Assembly (NCBI GenBank): GCA_022495005.1
Contig: JAGYXB010001324.1
Span: 1,674,001-1,738,000 of the forward strand
Direction of reading: 5' to 3'
Origin: Rhyacophila brunnea
Taxonomy: Eukaryota > Arthropoda > Insecta > Trichoptera > Rhyacophilidae
Length of the DNA: 64,000 bases
The notes beneath the pieces were generated by a model, which saw only the letters and a program-made list of their open reading frames with translations, was not told the origin of the DNA and made no database searches. The translations under genes and the position numbers were made by a program. Shown here in pieces: positions 12,941 through 23,762 of this stretch; the first letter of the stretch is position 1; every line of letters begins with the position of its first letter.

Positions 12941-14334
12941 TTAAGGGGGGACATGCTCGTCGAAGGTCAAAATTGAGTTTTTATTGTATTTTCAAACCAT
13001 GATCCTGGACACTCCTTAAACGTTGAAGATAATCTATTTATATAATTTTGAAGCCTTATTATCCTTTATAGTTATTTTAAATGTTTGATGACTGCATAAA
13101 GTATTTTTGTTACATAAAATAGTATTCTTTTAAACCTCTCGCTCTAATGTTTTTGAATATAGTCATATTTCAGTACATAACTGTGCAGTGGTGTTAAGAT
13201 TTTTTACATTTATTAATTTTTAAACGCATTTATAAAACCATTAGTATAATTTATTACGAGATAATTTTTGTAAAATATTCATGATAAAAAATTATTTTGA
13301 TAATCTGTGATCCCAAATTTGACAAGAATTAGGCATTTTATTATTCAAAAATCGGCAAGATTAACACATTTGAAGATGATTCTAAAGATACTTATTATAA
13401 GCTATGTTTTTGACCATTTAAGTGTGATAAACATCTTATGAATAATAATTGCTTTATAATAATTATTGACCTAAGAATAAGGTAGTGTTTTTTTGAAATA
13501 CGCCATTTCTTTTGTCATTCCCCAGTGGTTAAGCTACAACATACGGCCGTAGCCATAAATTGACAAACTATAATTAAAGTAGGGAGTAAAATTATGTTAA
13601 CGCGTGTTTGAACATGTACCTAACCGAATTTTTTTTTATTTTTTTTTAAACGGTACATGTTCAAACACGCGCGTCAATATCATTTTACTCTTTACTTTAA
13701 TTATAGTTTGTCAATTTATGGCTACGGCCGTATGTTGTAGCTTAACCACTAGGGAATGACAAAGAAATGGCGTATTTCAAAAAAACACTACCTTATTCTT
13801 AGGTCAATAATTATAATAAAGCAATCATTATTCATAAGATGTTTATCACACTTGAATGGTCAAAGACATAGCTTATAATAATTATCTTTAGAATCATCTT
13901 CAAATGTGTTAATCTTGCCGATTTTTTGAATAATAAAATGCCTAATTCTTGTCAAATTTGGGATCACAGAGATTATCAATATAATTTTTTATCGTAAATA
14001 TTTTACTAAAATTATCTCGTCATTAATTATACTAATGGTTTTAAAAATGCGTTTAAAATTAATAAATGTAAAAAATCTTAACACCACTGCACAGTTATGT
14101 ACCGAAATATGACTATATTCTAAAACATTAGAGCGAGAGGTTTAAAAGAATATTATTTTATGTAACAAAAATACTTTATGCAGCCATCAAATGTTTAAAA
14201 TAACTATAAAGAATAATAAGGCTTCAAAATTATATAAAAAGATCATCTACAACGTTTAAGGAGTGTCCAGGATCATGGTTTGAATATACAATAAAAACTC
14301 AATTTTGACCTTCGACGAGCATGTCCCCCCTTAA
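12941..14334. mobile_element. Foldback element: giant near-perfect hairpin
   Basis: A 1394-bp palindrome. The left arm (12941-13620) and right arm (13652-14334) are complementary along their full length, about 680 bases each, with scattered substitutions and small indels. A T-rich spacer of about 31 bases lies between. Both ends read TTAA followed by six G/C (TTAAGGGGGGACATGCTCGT and its complement), so the integration target may be TTAA or TA. No coding frame is present. A transcript from either strand would fold into a very long double-stranded RNA, a possible substrate for small-RNA processing. A shortened relative lies at 21351-21908. The element class is unassigned; a foldback form of a TTAA-targeting DNA transposon is my preferred reading. 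Confidence 0.88.
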
Positions 14335-14483
14335 TTTAGTTTATAATTTTTGATTAGAAAAATAATTGTATTAATTAGTTATACATTAAAATTGACGTCC
14401 AATTTATAACATCTAATATCTGTATTGTTTGGCCATTATTTTTGATTATATTTTTGTGCATCTAGTTGCATTTTGTTGTTGTA

Positions 14484-14493
14484 ATAGCTAACG
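14484..14493. repeat. LINE target-site duplication, left (copy 1)
   Basis: ATAGCTAACG, matching 15546-15555 exactly. Confidence 0.85.
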
Positions 14494-15545
14494 CAAGCAA
14501 TGCGAAAATTTGAAATTCCGACGAAAATAATTAAACTTGTAGAGATGACAATGACACCAGTACAATGCCGGGTAAAGCTTCAAGCGGAAATATCCGAGCC
14601 ATTTGTATCACTGAATGGCCTAAGGCAAGGTGACGCTCTGGCATGCCTTCTTTTCAATATTGCGCTAGAAAAGGCGATACGGGATGCAAAGATTGATGCC
14701 CGTGGCAGCGGCACGATATTTACTAAGCTTGTGCAGCTGCTGGCGTATGCTGATGATATCGACATCATTGCCATATCAGAATTGGCGCTGAAAAAGGCAT
14801 TCACAGCACTAGAAGCCTCTGCCAAAAGAATGGGTTTACAAATAAACGAGGCAAAAACTAAATACGTGCCTGTCTATGTCACACCACGAGAAGTCGCACC
14901 AAAGTTAGATATTAGTGCATACAAGTTTGATACGGTCGACAGTTTCATATACCTTGGATCTCTTGTAACTCGACATAATGATATTACAGAAGAAATCAAC
15001 AAAAGAATCATGTCTGCGAATAAATGCTACTTTGGTCTGTTAAGACATTTTAAGTCCCGCTTACTATCTCGTCAAACTAAAAGCACTCTTTACAAGACAC
15101 TTGTAAAGCCAGTGCTCACCTACGCATCGGAAACCTGGACATTAACTCTGCGAAATGAACGAGCCCTGAACATCTTTGAAAGAAAAATTCTCTGCTGTAT
15201 ATATGGACCGATCAGGGATGGCACCAATTGGAGGAGAAGATATAATGCTGAGCTCTACGGACTGTACGAAGATTGCAGCGCAGTTCAATCAATTAAGATT
15301 GGGAGACTGCGACGGCTAGGTCATGTGCACCGTATGAATGACAATGAACCGGCAAAGAGAGTGATATCCAGCAATCCAATAGGACGTAGAAGAAGAGGGA
15401 GGCCAAAGATTCGCTGGTTAGATGGAGCTGCCAGTGACTGCCGTATTCTGGGGGTACCAAATTGGAAAGCAGCCACACTGGATAGGGACAGGTGGAGGGA
15501 GCTGTTGGAGGAGGCCAGGACCCACACCGGGTTGTCGCGCCCCTG
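14494..15545 (+). mobile_element. 5'-truncated RTE-type LINE insertion, copy 1
   Basis: A 1052-bp insertion bounded by the exact 10-bp duplication ATAGCTAACG. It begins inside the reverse transcriptase domain, so the endonuclease and N-terminal half are missing, the usual outcome of incomplete target-primed reverse transcription. The 3' end is the stop-codon region, with almost no untranslated tail. Copy 2 at 23763-25394 shows the same 3' end followed by a short TGA repeat. Confidence 0.85.
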
Positions 15546-15546
15546 A
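14500..15546 (+). CDS. Reverse transcriptase C-terminal fragment (RTE-type LINE)
   Basis: A 348-codon open frame, intact but lacking the N-terminal half of the protein. Visible motifs are LRQGDALACLLFN (residues 41-53), the catalytic YADD box (83-86), YLGSLVT (151-157), ETWTL (211-215) and a basic RRRRGRPKIRWLDG tail (296-309) typical of RTE-type and related insect endonuclease-reverse transcriptases. The first aspartate of the polymerase active site (the FIDF...D motif) lies in the lost part, so this product cannot be active. The ATG at 14500 is an internal methionine, not the original start. The TGA stop is completed by the first A of the downstream duplication. About 97% of shared bases appear identical to copy 2. 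Confidence 0.9.
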   Translation: MRKFEIPTKIIKLVEMTMTPVQCRVKLQAEISEPFVSLNGLRQGDALACLLFNIALEKAIRDAKIDARGSGTIFTKLVQLLAYADDIDIIAISELALKKAFTALEASAKRMGLQINEAKTKYVPVYVTPREVAPKLDISAYKFDTVDSFIYLGSLVTRHNDITEEINKRIMSANKCYFGLLRHFKSRLLSRQTKSTLYKTLVKPVLTYASETWTLTLRNERALNIFERKILCCIYGPIRDGTNWRRRYNAELYGLYEDCSAVQSIKIGRLRRLGHVHRMNDNEPAKRVISSNPIGRRRRGRPKIRWLDGAASDCRILGVPNWKAATLDRDRWRELLEEARTHTGLSRP

Positions 15547-15555
15547 TAGCTAACG
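15546..15555. repeat. LINE target-site duplication, right (copy 1)
   Basis: ATAGCTAACG, matching 14484-14493. Confidence 0.85.
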
Positions 15556-18500
15556 TCTCTAGTCAGTATGTTAGATTATGTTAGATTTAGATCAAGCTAT
15601 TCGCTGTGATGTTAGTATTAATGACATTTTAGTTGACTAATTTAAGTTTATTGTCCTTGCTTCTGAGAGTGGGTTCTTTTAATGTGATTGGTTTGTTTTG
15701 GTTGGGTTTTAATGAGAATTTTCGTGAGGAAAAAAACAGGTCTTGGACTTTTAACATTAATTTATTGTAAAATTAAATGAAAATACAACTATAACTTAAC
15801 AACCAAGGTATATAAACAATAAAGATGGGTAAAAGTGGACTAATTACGTTTTTAATGTATGTATATTATTAAAATCTCTCTTTTATTAACATAAGCAGGG
15901 TTGCTAATAAATTTACCTGTGATATAAATTAATAGTTTTCATCAGCTTTATGGTACAATTTACAAAGTTCTATCAGCGGTGATAATGGTTTAAGAAAATC
16001 CATACAATTACGAGTTTTTGATAATTGAAAAATTATCATTTCTCAACGAATTATATTTAATTCCAAATTTAATTATGACTGGTGATTATTATTTATCCTG
16101 AATTCTACTGTGTGTATTGTTAATTTTTTATCGTACATTGAGGCGTAAGATTTAGAGTTTAAACAAAGAACGTGGCGCGAACTGGTACGTAATCTATGCT
16201 CCGAGTCTAAATTGTGATAGAGTGGAGTAAGTAGCAAATGAAAAGTAGTATTTTACAATATCTTTTAATTTTATTCTGTTCTGTTAAATCAGCATCTTCG
16301 TAACTCAACTAAAAATGTAACATTAATACATTATTATAGTTGTTAATGATTGATGATAGATCTAGATTTTTTAATAATAAACTACTTAGCTACTACCAGG
16401 CCGTACGATTCAAATGAATTATTATAAAATTTAAATCAATGAGAATTTATTATTGAATTAAGTGTAGAGAGTTTTATTTATTTTATACGCGATAAATAAC
16501 AAAATACTTGTATGCGAATTTAAGTTCGACGCGCATGATTGCTTCCGACAAATCTGAAAAAATTGGACAAAGTGCAGGATTGCGTATCACTCTTCAGAAC
16601 AACCAGCTAAGAAATTACTAGAGAGTTTACATTGGTAAAAAAAAAGGTTTAGATACTTTGGATCAAGATTGTTTTCAATGAAAACTAAAATATAGTTCAT
16701 CAAAACTCTCAGCATACTGATAATATGACTAAAAGTTTCTTGAAAGATAGCTATTAAGAATAGTATCTGGATCCGGTACCTACCGTGTTCAACAAAGATG
16801 CCATATTATGGTAAGGGAGGTACAACCGCGAACTATACCCGTTGTTCAGAGTGTTTATCTATCGTCACATAAGTGAGAATGGGTGAATTTCACTGATTAG
16901 GCAGGTAGAACACGCCTAACCTCATAAAAGGATCAGATTACCTAATTAGGTTATAGTGTCGATGCTAAATGGGTATCATTCTATTGCACAAATTCATAAT
17001 AGTATTATATAAGTATTATTTGATATAGTTTTATATAAACATTTTATCGTAATATATAGATAAAATTAATATCCCCAAGTATTAAATAGACAATATTATA
17101 AAAAAATTGATGAACTATTTGACAGGTATGTAGAATTCGACTTGATTTTAAAACATGATTTTTATTAAAAAAAAAAACTACCTACATATTTCAATAGGTT
17201 TTAAAACATACCTAGTAGGTATTGGGAGGAATCCATACGTAGCCATATAATATTATGTTGGAATTTCAATAAGTATTTATAGAATTTATCGACATCATAC
17301 TGTTTAAAAATTCTCTTCGAATATAGGTGAAAACAACTTTATTGTTGATCATTGTAAATTCATGATAGAATTCTCTACATAATTTATGAAACAAAGTTTT
17401 AATTCACATACAACATAATATTTAACAGTGTTCAGGATAGAATTAGGATCCTGTTGAACAGATTTTAGTTGAAGATATATGTGCACTGTCAAATTAGACA
17501 ATAATTCTGACAAGATATTGTATTTCCAATTTAAGATAATTCTATATTCTGATTATAATATGAAATATGTTTTCTGTATGTGTATCTGTAGTGGATTTTA
17601 TTTTCTATTGCTTAACAATATTTTTTATATAAATATACGAATTCTAAATTCGAAAAACTCGTCAAATTTGAAAGGTAGTTTTCACAAATTATGCTAGAAA
17701 CATTGTAACGGATTTTGTAAAGACAAAATTAGAGTTAGGTGCGACACAAAGTTTTCTTGAACCTTTTCAGTATTAGCCATCTGACCTGTCAAAACGACAT
17801 TGTTTGAAAATTTTACAGATAATAAATTAGGCAAACTGTCCAAAATAACAATTCAGAACAGTTTCAAGAATCGAAATCTTTGTAGTGAAAAGGAAAACTG
17901 ACATTGCTTATTTAAGAAGTTGTAATAATTAATTATGACACACAAAGAGATTGTTATTTAATTTTTAGAAAAATAAGAAAATAAACAAAAATAAGTAAAA
18001 TCTACAACTTACGACAATATTAAAACATTATTTGATATAATATGTATATTATAATATGATAATAGGAACAGTATTTTCGTTACTGGTTTCAGTGAAACAC
18101 TGGTATTCTGTCCAATAATTATTGATATAATTATAATAACAACAAAAACATAAATATTATACCTACATTACATTTTCTCCGCATTACAAAGATGTCTCAA
18201 TACCCTAATTTTGGTATAGTTTTCAATGGATTGCGAATATGATTTAAGCATTTACAAAAAATAACCGTTCATTTTATTATTTGCAGATGATGGTAAACGT
18301 TCTGATAAATAAATTAATAGTATTGACTATCATCATATCAGGAATTTGAATGCAGTCAGCTTTATGAAACTTAAAGGTAGGTTGACAAATTCACAGCCTA
18401 AAAAAAACAAATAATTTAATTTTACTGTTATTTTCAATTATAGAAGCTGAATTCATTGCGATAAGCATATGCTGATACGCAGATGCAGACATGCGCACTG

Positions 18501-18959
18501 CATCATTGGCGAGGCAGGGTAGGCGACGCAGACATAGGTGGTGAGTGTATATTGCTACATATCTGCATGATACAGAATAATTATACATACAGTCACCAGT
18601 ACTACCGCGACTACCGTGAGTAATCAGAGTGAGTTCAGAATCCGATTTTGAGTTTGAAAATCAAAATTTTGTGATGCTTTACAATCTGTGGAGGCGTAAG
18701 AAGTTGGTTTGAAGATGGTTTTCAAGCCAACATCTTAGATTTATAGAAGAATGTTTTAATTTTTTTAAATACTGCTCCATGACTGATATCTCAGCAAAAA
18801 TGTTTTTGAGGTTAAAAATAATATAAAAGCCCGTGGTAGTATGTTGCAACCACCGCGTTTTTGTTTCAGTTGGGTTATAAGATTAATGTAGAAACTACCT
18901 TTTGTGTATTCTACTCTTATCTAAGTATACATTTTTTATTTTTTTGACCATGTCCGATC
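15556..18959. other. Gene-free stretch
   Basis: No supportable gene. Slightly GC-richer patches lie near 16770-16930 and 18470-18560, but none has a convincing coding frame or splice sites. The open frame at 17479-17697 is AT-driven and was not accepted. Confidence 0.5.
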
Positions 18960-19320
18960 ATAATGCTATACTTCAGCCGGCACAGTCTAAAACGATCCTG
19001 ACTACGCGACGCGAAGATTGTGCAAATGACGCGTGCAGAACAAAACATAATTTGTTATAAAAAGTCAACATGCGTCCATTTTATTATTCTATTACTAATA
19101 ATAATAATAATATATCCATTGACATGTTTTCTTTTTCAAGTAAATTGGTAACGTTTTTAGTCATCTTTACACGATTTATGAATTAATTCCCCCGTCGCCA
19201 TCACAAAACAAATTGAAGTGTTCACAGCTCGACTTTTGCTCTCCGATTGCCAGCCAGTCCGATATTTTGTCGCTCCTATAGTTGAAAATTATTTGCCGTT
19301 TCACTGAAGTACCGTATTAA
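18960..19320 (+). mobile_element. TTAA-flanked MITE, copy 2
   Basis: Same family and orientation as 924-1288. The left end has degenerated (ATAATGCTATACTTCAG against TTAAGGCTATACTTCAG elsewhere). The right end reads CTGAAGTACCGTATTAA. Internal landmarks are conserved: GACGCG, the TTTCTTTTTCAAGTAAA block, TTTACACGATTTA, CCCCCGTCGCCATCAC and TTATTTGCCGTTTCACTGA. It is non-coding. Its right TTAA coincides with the end of a SINE fragment (19317-19445). Confidence 0.75.
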
Positions 19321-19445
19321 GAAGATCATAATATTGGCCTCCATAGAGTGAAGGTTTGTAATGACAGATTTTTATTTTTACGAGAAAAGGATTTTAGCCA
19401 CTTAGCACACTACAGCAGACTCCAAATACACATTGAAAAACAACA
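19317..19445 (-). repeat. SINE tail fragment
   Basis: Matches the 3' portion of the SINE at 40690-40912. Shared blocks in plus-strand reading are TTAAGAAGATCATA, CTCCA-AGA, CAGATTTTTATTTTTA-GAGAAA, TTAGCCACTT and CACATTGAAAAAC. The tRNA-like head is missing, so the copy is truncated. It abuts the MITE directly and shares its TTAA. Confidence 0.65.
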
Positions 19446-20524
19446 CGAAATTGACCGATGATATTGCAAGTCGACGCATTAATGATGATGGAAAAAATTC
19501 ACAAAATTGATGCCATCAAATTGCAAGCAGGAAAAAACAGACATCACCGTCATTAACATGTCACCATGTCACAGTTGTTTAGACTATTATTTTGCAACTA
19601 GTATTGGTAGTGTTTGGATCCAGGTATCATCTATAGTTACAAATTATGCAAAGAAATAGTTGAGCTTAGTAGTTCAGGCACGATCACAGTTTTGGTAACA
19701 AAACCTTAGTAAACTCCGGGCAGAAAGTCTCCACAACTGGATTTCTGAAGTTAATACTGATTTCACTCATTCAAGTTTACTCTTTAAACCTTTTCCACTC
19801 TGATCATTTTTTTTCAAAACGTATTAGCTACTCTGATCTAAATTCGAGACTTTCTTGTAGAAGTTTAAAGTAGAAAACTTGTGATGTTTATATTAAATAA
19901 TAACTTAATACTGATCCAATGAGTGAAAAATATCAATAAATTTGTCTGTAGTACCTGAATATACAAAAAAAACTATTTTTTCTAAATTTGATATTTAAAA
20001 AAAAACTTCATTAGATTTTGGACACCGTGTTTGACGATTCGTATGACCATTACCGATGCTATTGGTTTTTGCTACGGTCCGCAAAAAAATGCTTTATGGG
20101 ACTTAAATTTACTAAAAGTAATACATATGCTTTTAATATGTTGTATAGTCATATATTAATTATCAATATATTATGTAAATAGTTTAGAACACAAGTAATA
20201 TAACCGTAAATGGTACTTATATTCTTGCATCAGTTTCTTTTTAATTATCCTGTGACTCATTGCGATTTCTTTCGCATGCAAACTATTAATTGGCTGTAAT
20301 ATTCAAGATGACGTCTTGTATTAATTTTTTATAGGTCACTTACGTGAAAGGGGCGTATCTTTGGGTAGAAAGTATAAACAAGCTATTCCACTACTTATGA
20401 TCACTGTACACGGTGTTTAACACATAACATTTACAATGCACATAACATTTACAATGCCCTTAATGAATAATATTTATTTTAAATTTAATGTTGTTACAAC
20501 AATAAAAATAGTTTACGACTTAAA
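19446..20524. other. Non-coding stretch with a short tandem duplication
   Basis: No gene recognised. At 20424-20457 the block CATAACATTTACAATGC occurs twice in tandem. The second copy continues into CCCTTAAT, a string that also occurs inside the nearby hAT element near 20880. Otherwise AT-rich. Confidence 0.5.
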
Positions 20525-20532
20525 CTTTAAAC
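20525..20532. repeat. hAT target-site duplication, left
   Basis: CTTTAAAC, identical to 21257-21264. Confidence 0.88.
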
Positions 20533-21256
20533 CAGGGGAGGGAAAACTGCGGCCCGCGGGCCGCATGTGGCCCGCCGGGTATTTTTTCGCGGCCCGCCAT
20601 CGATAATTGTACTTGTGATTACGAATAACTTTTTTATAATTTTTAAAAAAATATTGATAATAGATCATAATTTGAAGAATTTGTTGTTTCGTAAATGTAT
20701 TATCTCAGTACGTATTCCTTGCGTCTCGTCTCACACTATGTAGCCACGATTTTCTACGTTGAACATCGATTTCAATAGATATTGATAGTGTACCGACAGA
20801 GCTACAACTTGAGATTATTAATCTGCAGTGTGACACTGATTTAAGAGAATTGCATCGTCGTGAAGAAATCTCCAAATTTTACAATGCCCTTAATTCAGAC
20901 AAATTCGACCAACTTAAAGAGTAGGTATGCAAGAAAAATGTTCGTTATTTTTGGATCAACCTATATATGTGAACAAACATTTTCGATCATGAACCTCAAT
21001 AAAAATTCTTTACGATCAAATATCTCCGATGCCCATTTACTAGCAGTTTTGAGAATATCAACTACAAAATTCACCTAAATTTAAAAAAATGTTCAAAAAT
21101 GTACAACAGTTTCATTCTTCTCATTATTTTTTTTGTATTGTCTATTTTTCGTGATAATAAATAGTGTATATCTAAAAATGGTATTTTACTTGCGGCCCGC
21201 CGCTCATTTTGAATTCTTGAATTTGGCCCTCCATCCAAAAAGTTTGCCCGCCCCTG
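20533..21256 (+). mobile_element. Deleted hAT transposon
   Basis: A 724-bp element with 16-bp terminal inverted repeats (CAGGGGAGGGAAAACT on the left, CAGGGGCGGGCAAACT as the complement of the right, two mismatches) and an exact 8-bp duplication CTTTAAAC. Both hallmarks define hAT transposons. GC-rich subterminal motifs (CGGCCCGC) flank both ends. Inside is the tail of a transposase gene (see next entry), showing this is an internally deleted derivative of an autonomous element rather than an unrelated MITE. Confidence 0.92.
20860..21078 (+). pseudogene. hAT transposase C-terminal remnant
   Basis: A 72-codon frame encoding the C-terminal dimerisation (hATC) region of a hAT transposase of the kind also seen in ZBED/GTF2IRD2-like proteins. 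The diagnostic run is FGSTYICEQTFSIMNLNKN (about residues 30-48), followed by RSNISDAHLLAVLRI. The catalytic DDE portion and zinc finger are absent. The first in-frame codon is not an original start. It sits entirely between the terminal repeats at 20533 and 21256, with the stop about 180 bases before the right end, a normal position for the gene's 3' end. Confidence 0.85.
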
Positions 21257-21264
21257 CTTTAAAC
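21257..21264. repeat. hAT target-site duplication, right
   Basis: CTTTAAAC, identical to 20525-20532. Confidence 0.88.
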
Positions 21265-21350
21265 CAATGTAGCTTTGCACTAATCAGAATATTTTTTTAA
21301 AGTATGACATTTTTTGTGTTTTCCATGGTGATTGTTATATAATTATTCTC

Positions 21351-21908
21351 TCAAGGGAGGACATGCTCAGCGTAGGTCAAAATGGAGCTTTTGTTATATT
21401 TTCAAAGCATGATCCTGGACATTCCTTGAACGTTGTAGATAATATATTTACATAATTTTGAAGTCTTATTATCCTTTATATTTATTTTAAACATTTGATG
21501 ACTTTTTGAATAATAAAATGCCTAATTCTTGTGAAATTTGGGATCACAGAGATTATCAATCTAATTTTTTATCGTAAATATTTTACTTTAATAATGTCGA
21601 CATAAATTATACTGATGGTTTTATAAATGCGTTTAAAAATTAATAAATGTAAAAAATCTTAACACCACTGCACATTTATGTACTGGAATATGACTATATT
21701 CTAAAAAATTAGAGCAAGAGGTTTAAAAGAATACTATTTTATGAAATAAAATTACTTTATGCAGTCATCAAATGTTTAAAATAAATATAAAGGATAATAA
21801 GGCTTCAAAATTATATAAATATATTATCTACAACGTTTAAGGTATTTCCCGGATCATGCAATAGAAAAAAGCTCCATTTTGACTAACGCTGAGCACGTCC
21901 GTTCTTAA
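21351..21908. mobile_element. Deleted copy of the foldback element
   Basis: Related to the hairpin at 12941-14334. About 150 bases of the left arm (21351-21502, beginning GGGAGGACATGCTCAGCG) join directly to the outer part of the right arm, starting TTTTTGAATAATAAAATGCC. Most of the left arm, the spacer and the inner right arm are missing. The remaining ends are still complementary over roughly 150 bases. The terminal TTAA is degraded on the left (TCAA) and present on the right (21905-21908). Sequence has diverged visibly from the longer copy, so it is older or from a sister lineage. Non-coding. Confidence 0.8.
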
Positions 21909-23752
21909 TCACGTTATTTACTGTAGATATTTATAATTATTATTAATAGGTACTGTTTTTGAACGGCGAGATGAACTTCATTAAACACGAATTTATATTA
22001 ATTACACTGGATTTATTAGAATTTAATATAATAATAATTATAGTAGATTATATTCTGTTGGACATTTATTTCTTAACCGTTACTAGATGCACGTATTTAG
22101 ATCATGGTCGATACAATACTGAAGTTGAAAGGGAATTTGATTATAAATAATCATATTATGCAGTGTATTGTTAGATATTTTGATTGATAAGAGAAGTGTA
22201 ACTCAACACCATACTTACTTCATACAAAAATAATGAGGCATTCAAAGGACAATGGAAAGATTAAGACAAGCAATCAAAAGCATTCTTATACCCCTTTATA
22301 CATTGGGTATTTGATTACACATTCAATATTAGTTAATAAATTTTAATTACACTGATAATATGACACTGATAATTTGAAATTATTGTTTGTAATAAATAAC
22401 AATAACAATATCTAAAAATCTGAATATATGTACAAGGAGAAAAATATTAGTCCCATAATACAAACAAATATGGTCACTGTAAGGGAAAAGCATTAAAAGT
22501 CCGCCCCTTATAGGATAGTACGATAGACTGTCTCAAAAGTATTTAAAAATTCCAAATATTTAATCAGGTGAACAGATACATCAATTTTTCCATGAATTTA
22601 TTCAACCCAACGGTTGATACTAATGTTAAGTTGATGGTTTATCCTGCATGTTATAATATTTAACTACATTTGTCGACAATAACATGTTGTAGAATTCGCT
22701 TGCGCTTTTGATAAATCGAAGAGTAAATGTATGCTTGCTCTGGGCCAGGCCCACTGGCCACTAGAGCTCCCTACTAGAATAGTTCGGGCCAGACTCTCTG
22801 GCCCAGAGAGTGCTAAGAGTTAATTAAAATGTGTGCTGATGCAAAAGTGGTTTGGCGACCTAGAAAAGCTAAGAATATGGATTTTCTGAAATTTTTTGTG
22901 ATTCTTGTTTTATGGCTTTTATTTTGACTGGTATATGTTTTAAGAGTATGAGATTTTTTTGCCTAGCTCTATATAATTACGTTAGTAAATTATCTATTAT
23001 ACCTAAATATTCGTGACTTTCAAAGCACCGAACACGTTTTCCTATAAAATAATGCCAAAACACAACAGCCACATTATTTTGCCGTTTTAAATATTTTTGG
23101 GAAGCTGGAATTTGAAAATTATCATTATAGAATTTTAGATATTTTGTTTAAAATACGTAATTTCACAAGTTTTTTTATTATTGAAAGAATTTTGTCGATA
23201 GAATCGTTATTTCGGAATAAATTATTGGTTATTACTAATAAAGCAGTGAAGAAAAAATATTTGGACTATTCATTAAAAAAAAAATTGTATTATAATAAGC
23301 TATGCGTATATGGTAACCACTTGTTGGTGCGACAGTTTGAAATAATTCACATGTGAGTATTCCTACCGTAGCTATATTTGGAGGAATAAAACTTTGTAGT
23401 GTCTGATTTAAAAAATAATTAAATTATAATAATATAACAATAATTATAATTTGCGATGGGTCACGTTTAGATTTTTATTTTTCATTTTAGGGGGCATTTA
23501 AGATACATAATATGCCATGGACTAAGTGATTAATGGGAAATACGTGTAGTGATTAAACTAGTCGGGCGAACTAATAAATACATATTTAATGTATTACTTT
23601 TAAAGGGAAGTTTGCATATAAGGTTACATACTCTTCGTGAAGTGTATTTTATAAATTCTTAACGTAATTATAAAATTTAATTGAAAGCTCGACAAAATGT
23701 CTGGTAACTTAGTCCATATACTATTATAATCATCGGTAATAATATATTGATT
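21909..23752. other. Gene-free stretch with a GC-rich palindromic cluster
   Basis: No supportable gene; frames at 21959-22150 and 23144-23356 are AT-driven. At 22736-22812 an unusual GC-rich cluster contains CTCTGGGCCAG and, about 45 bases on, its complement CTGGCCCAGAG. It could be the ends of a small unidentified element. Confidence 0.5.
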
Positions 23753-23762
23753 ATACGTGCGA
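23753..23762. repeat. LINE target-site duplication, left (copy 2)
   Basis: ATACGTGCGA, identical to 25395-25404. Confidence 0.85.
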
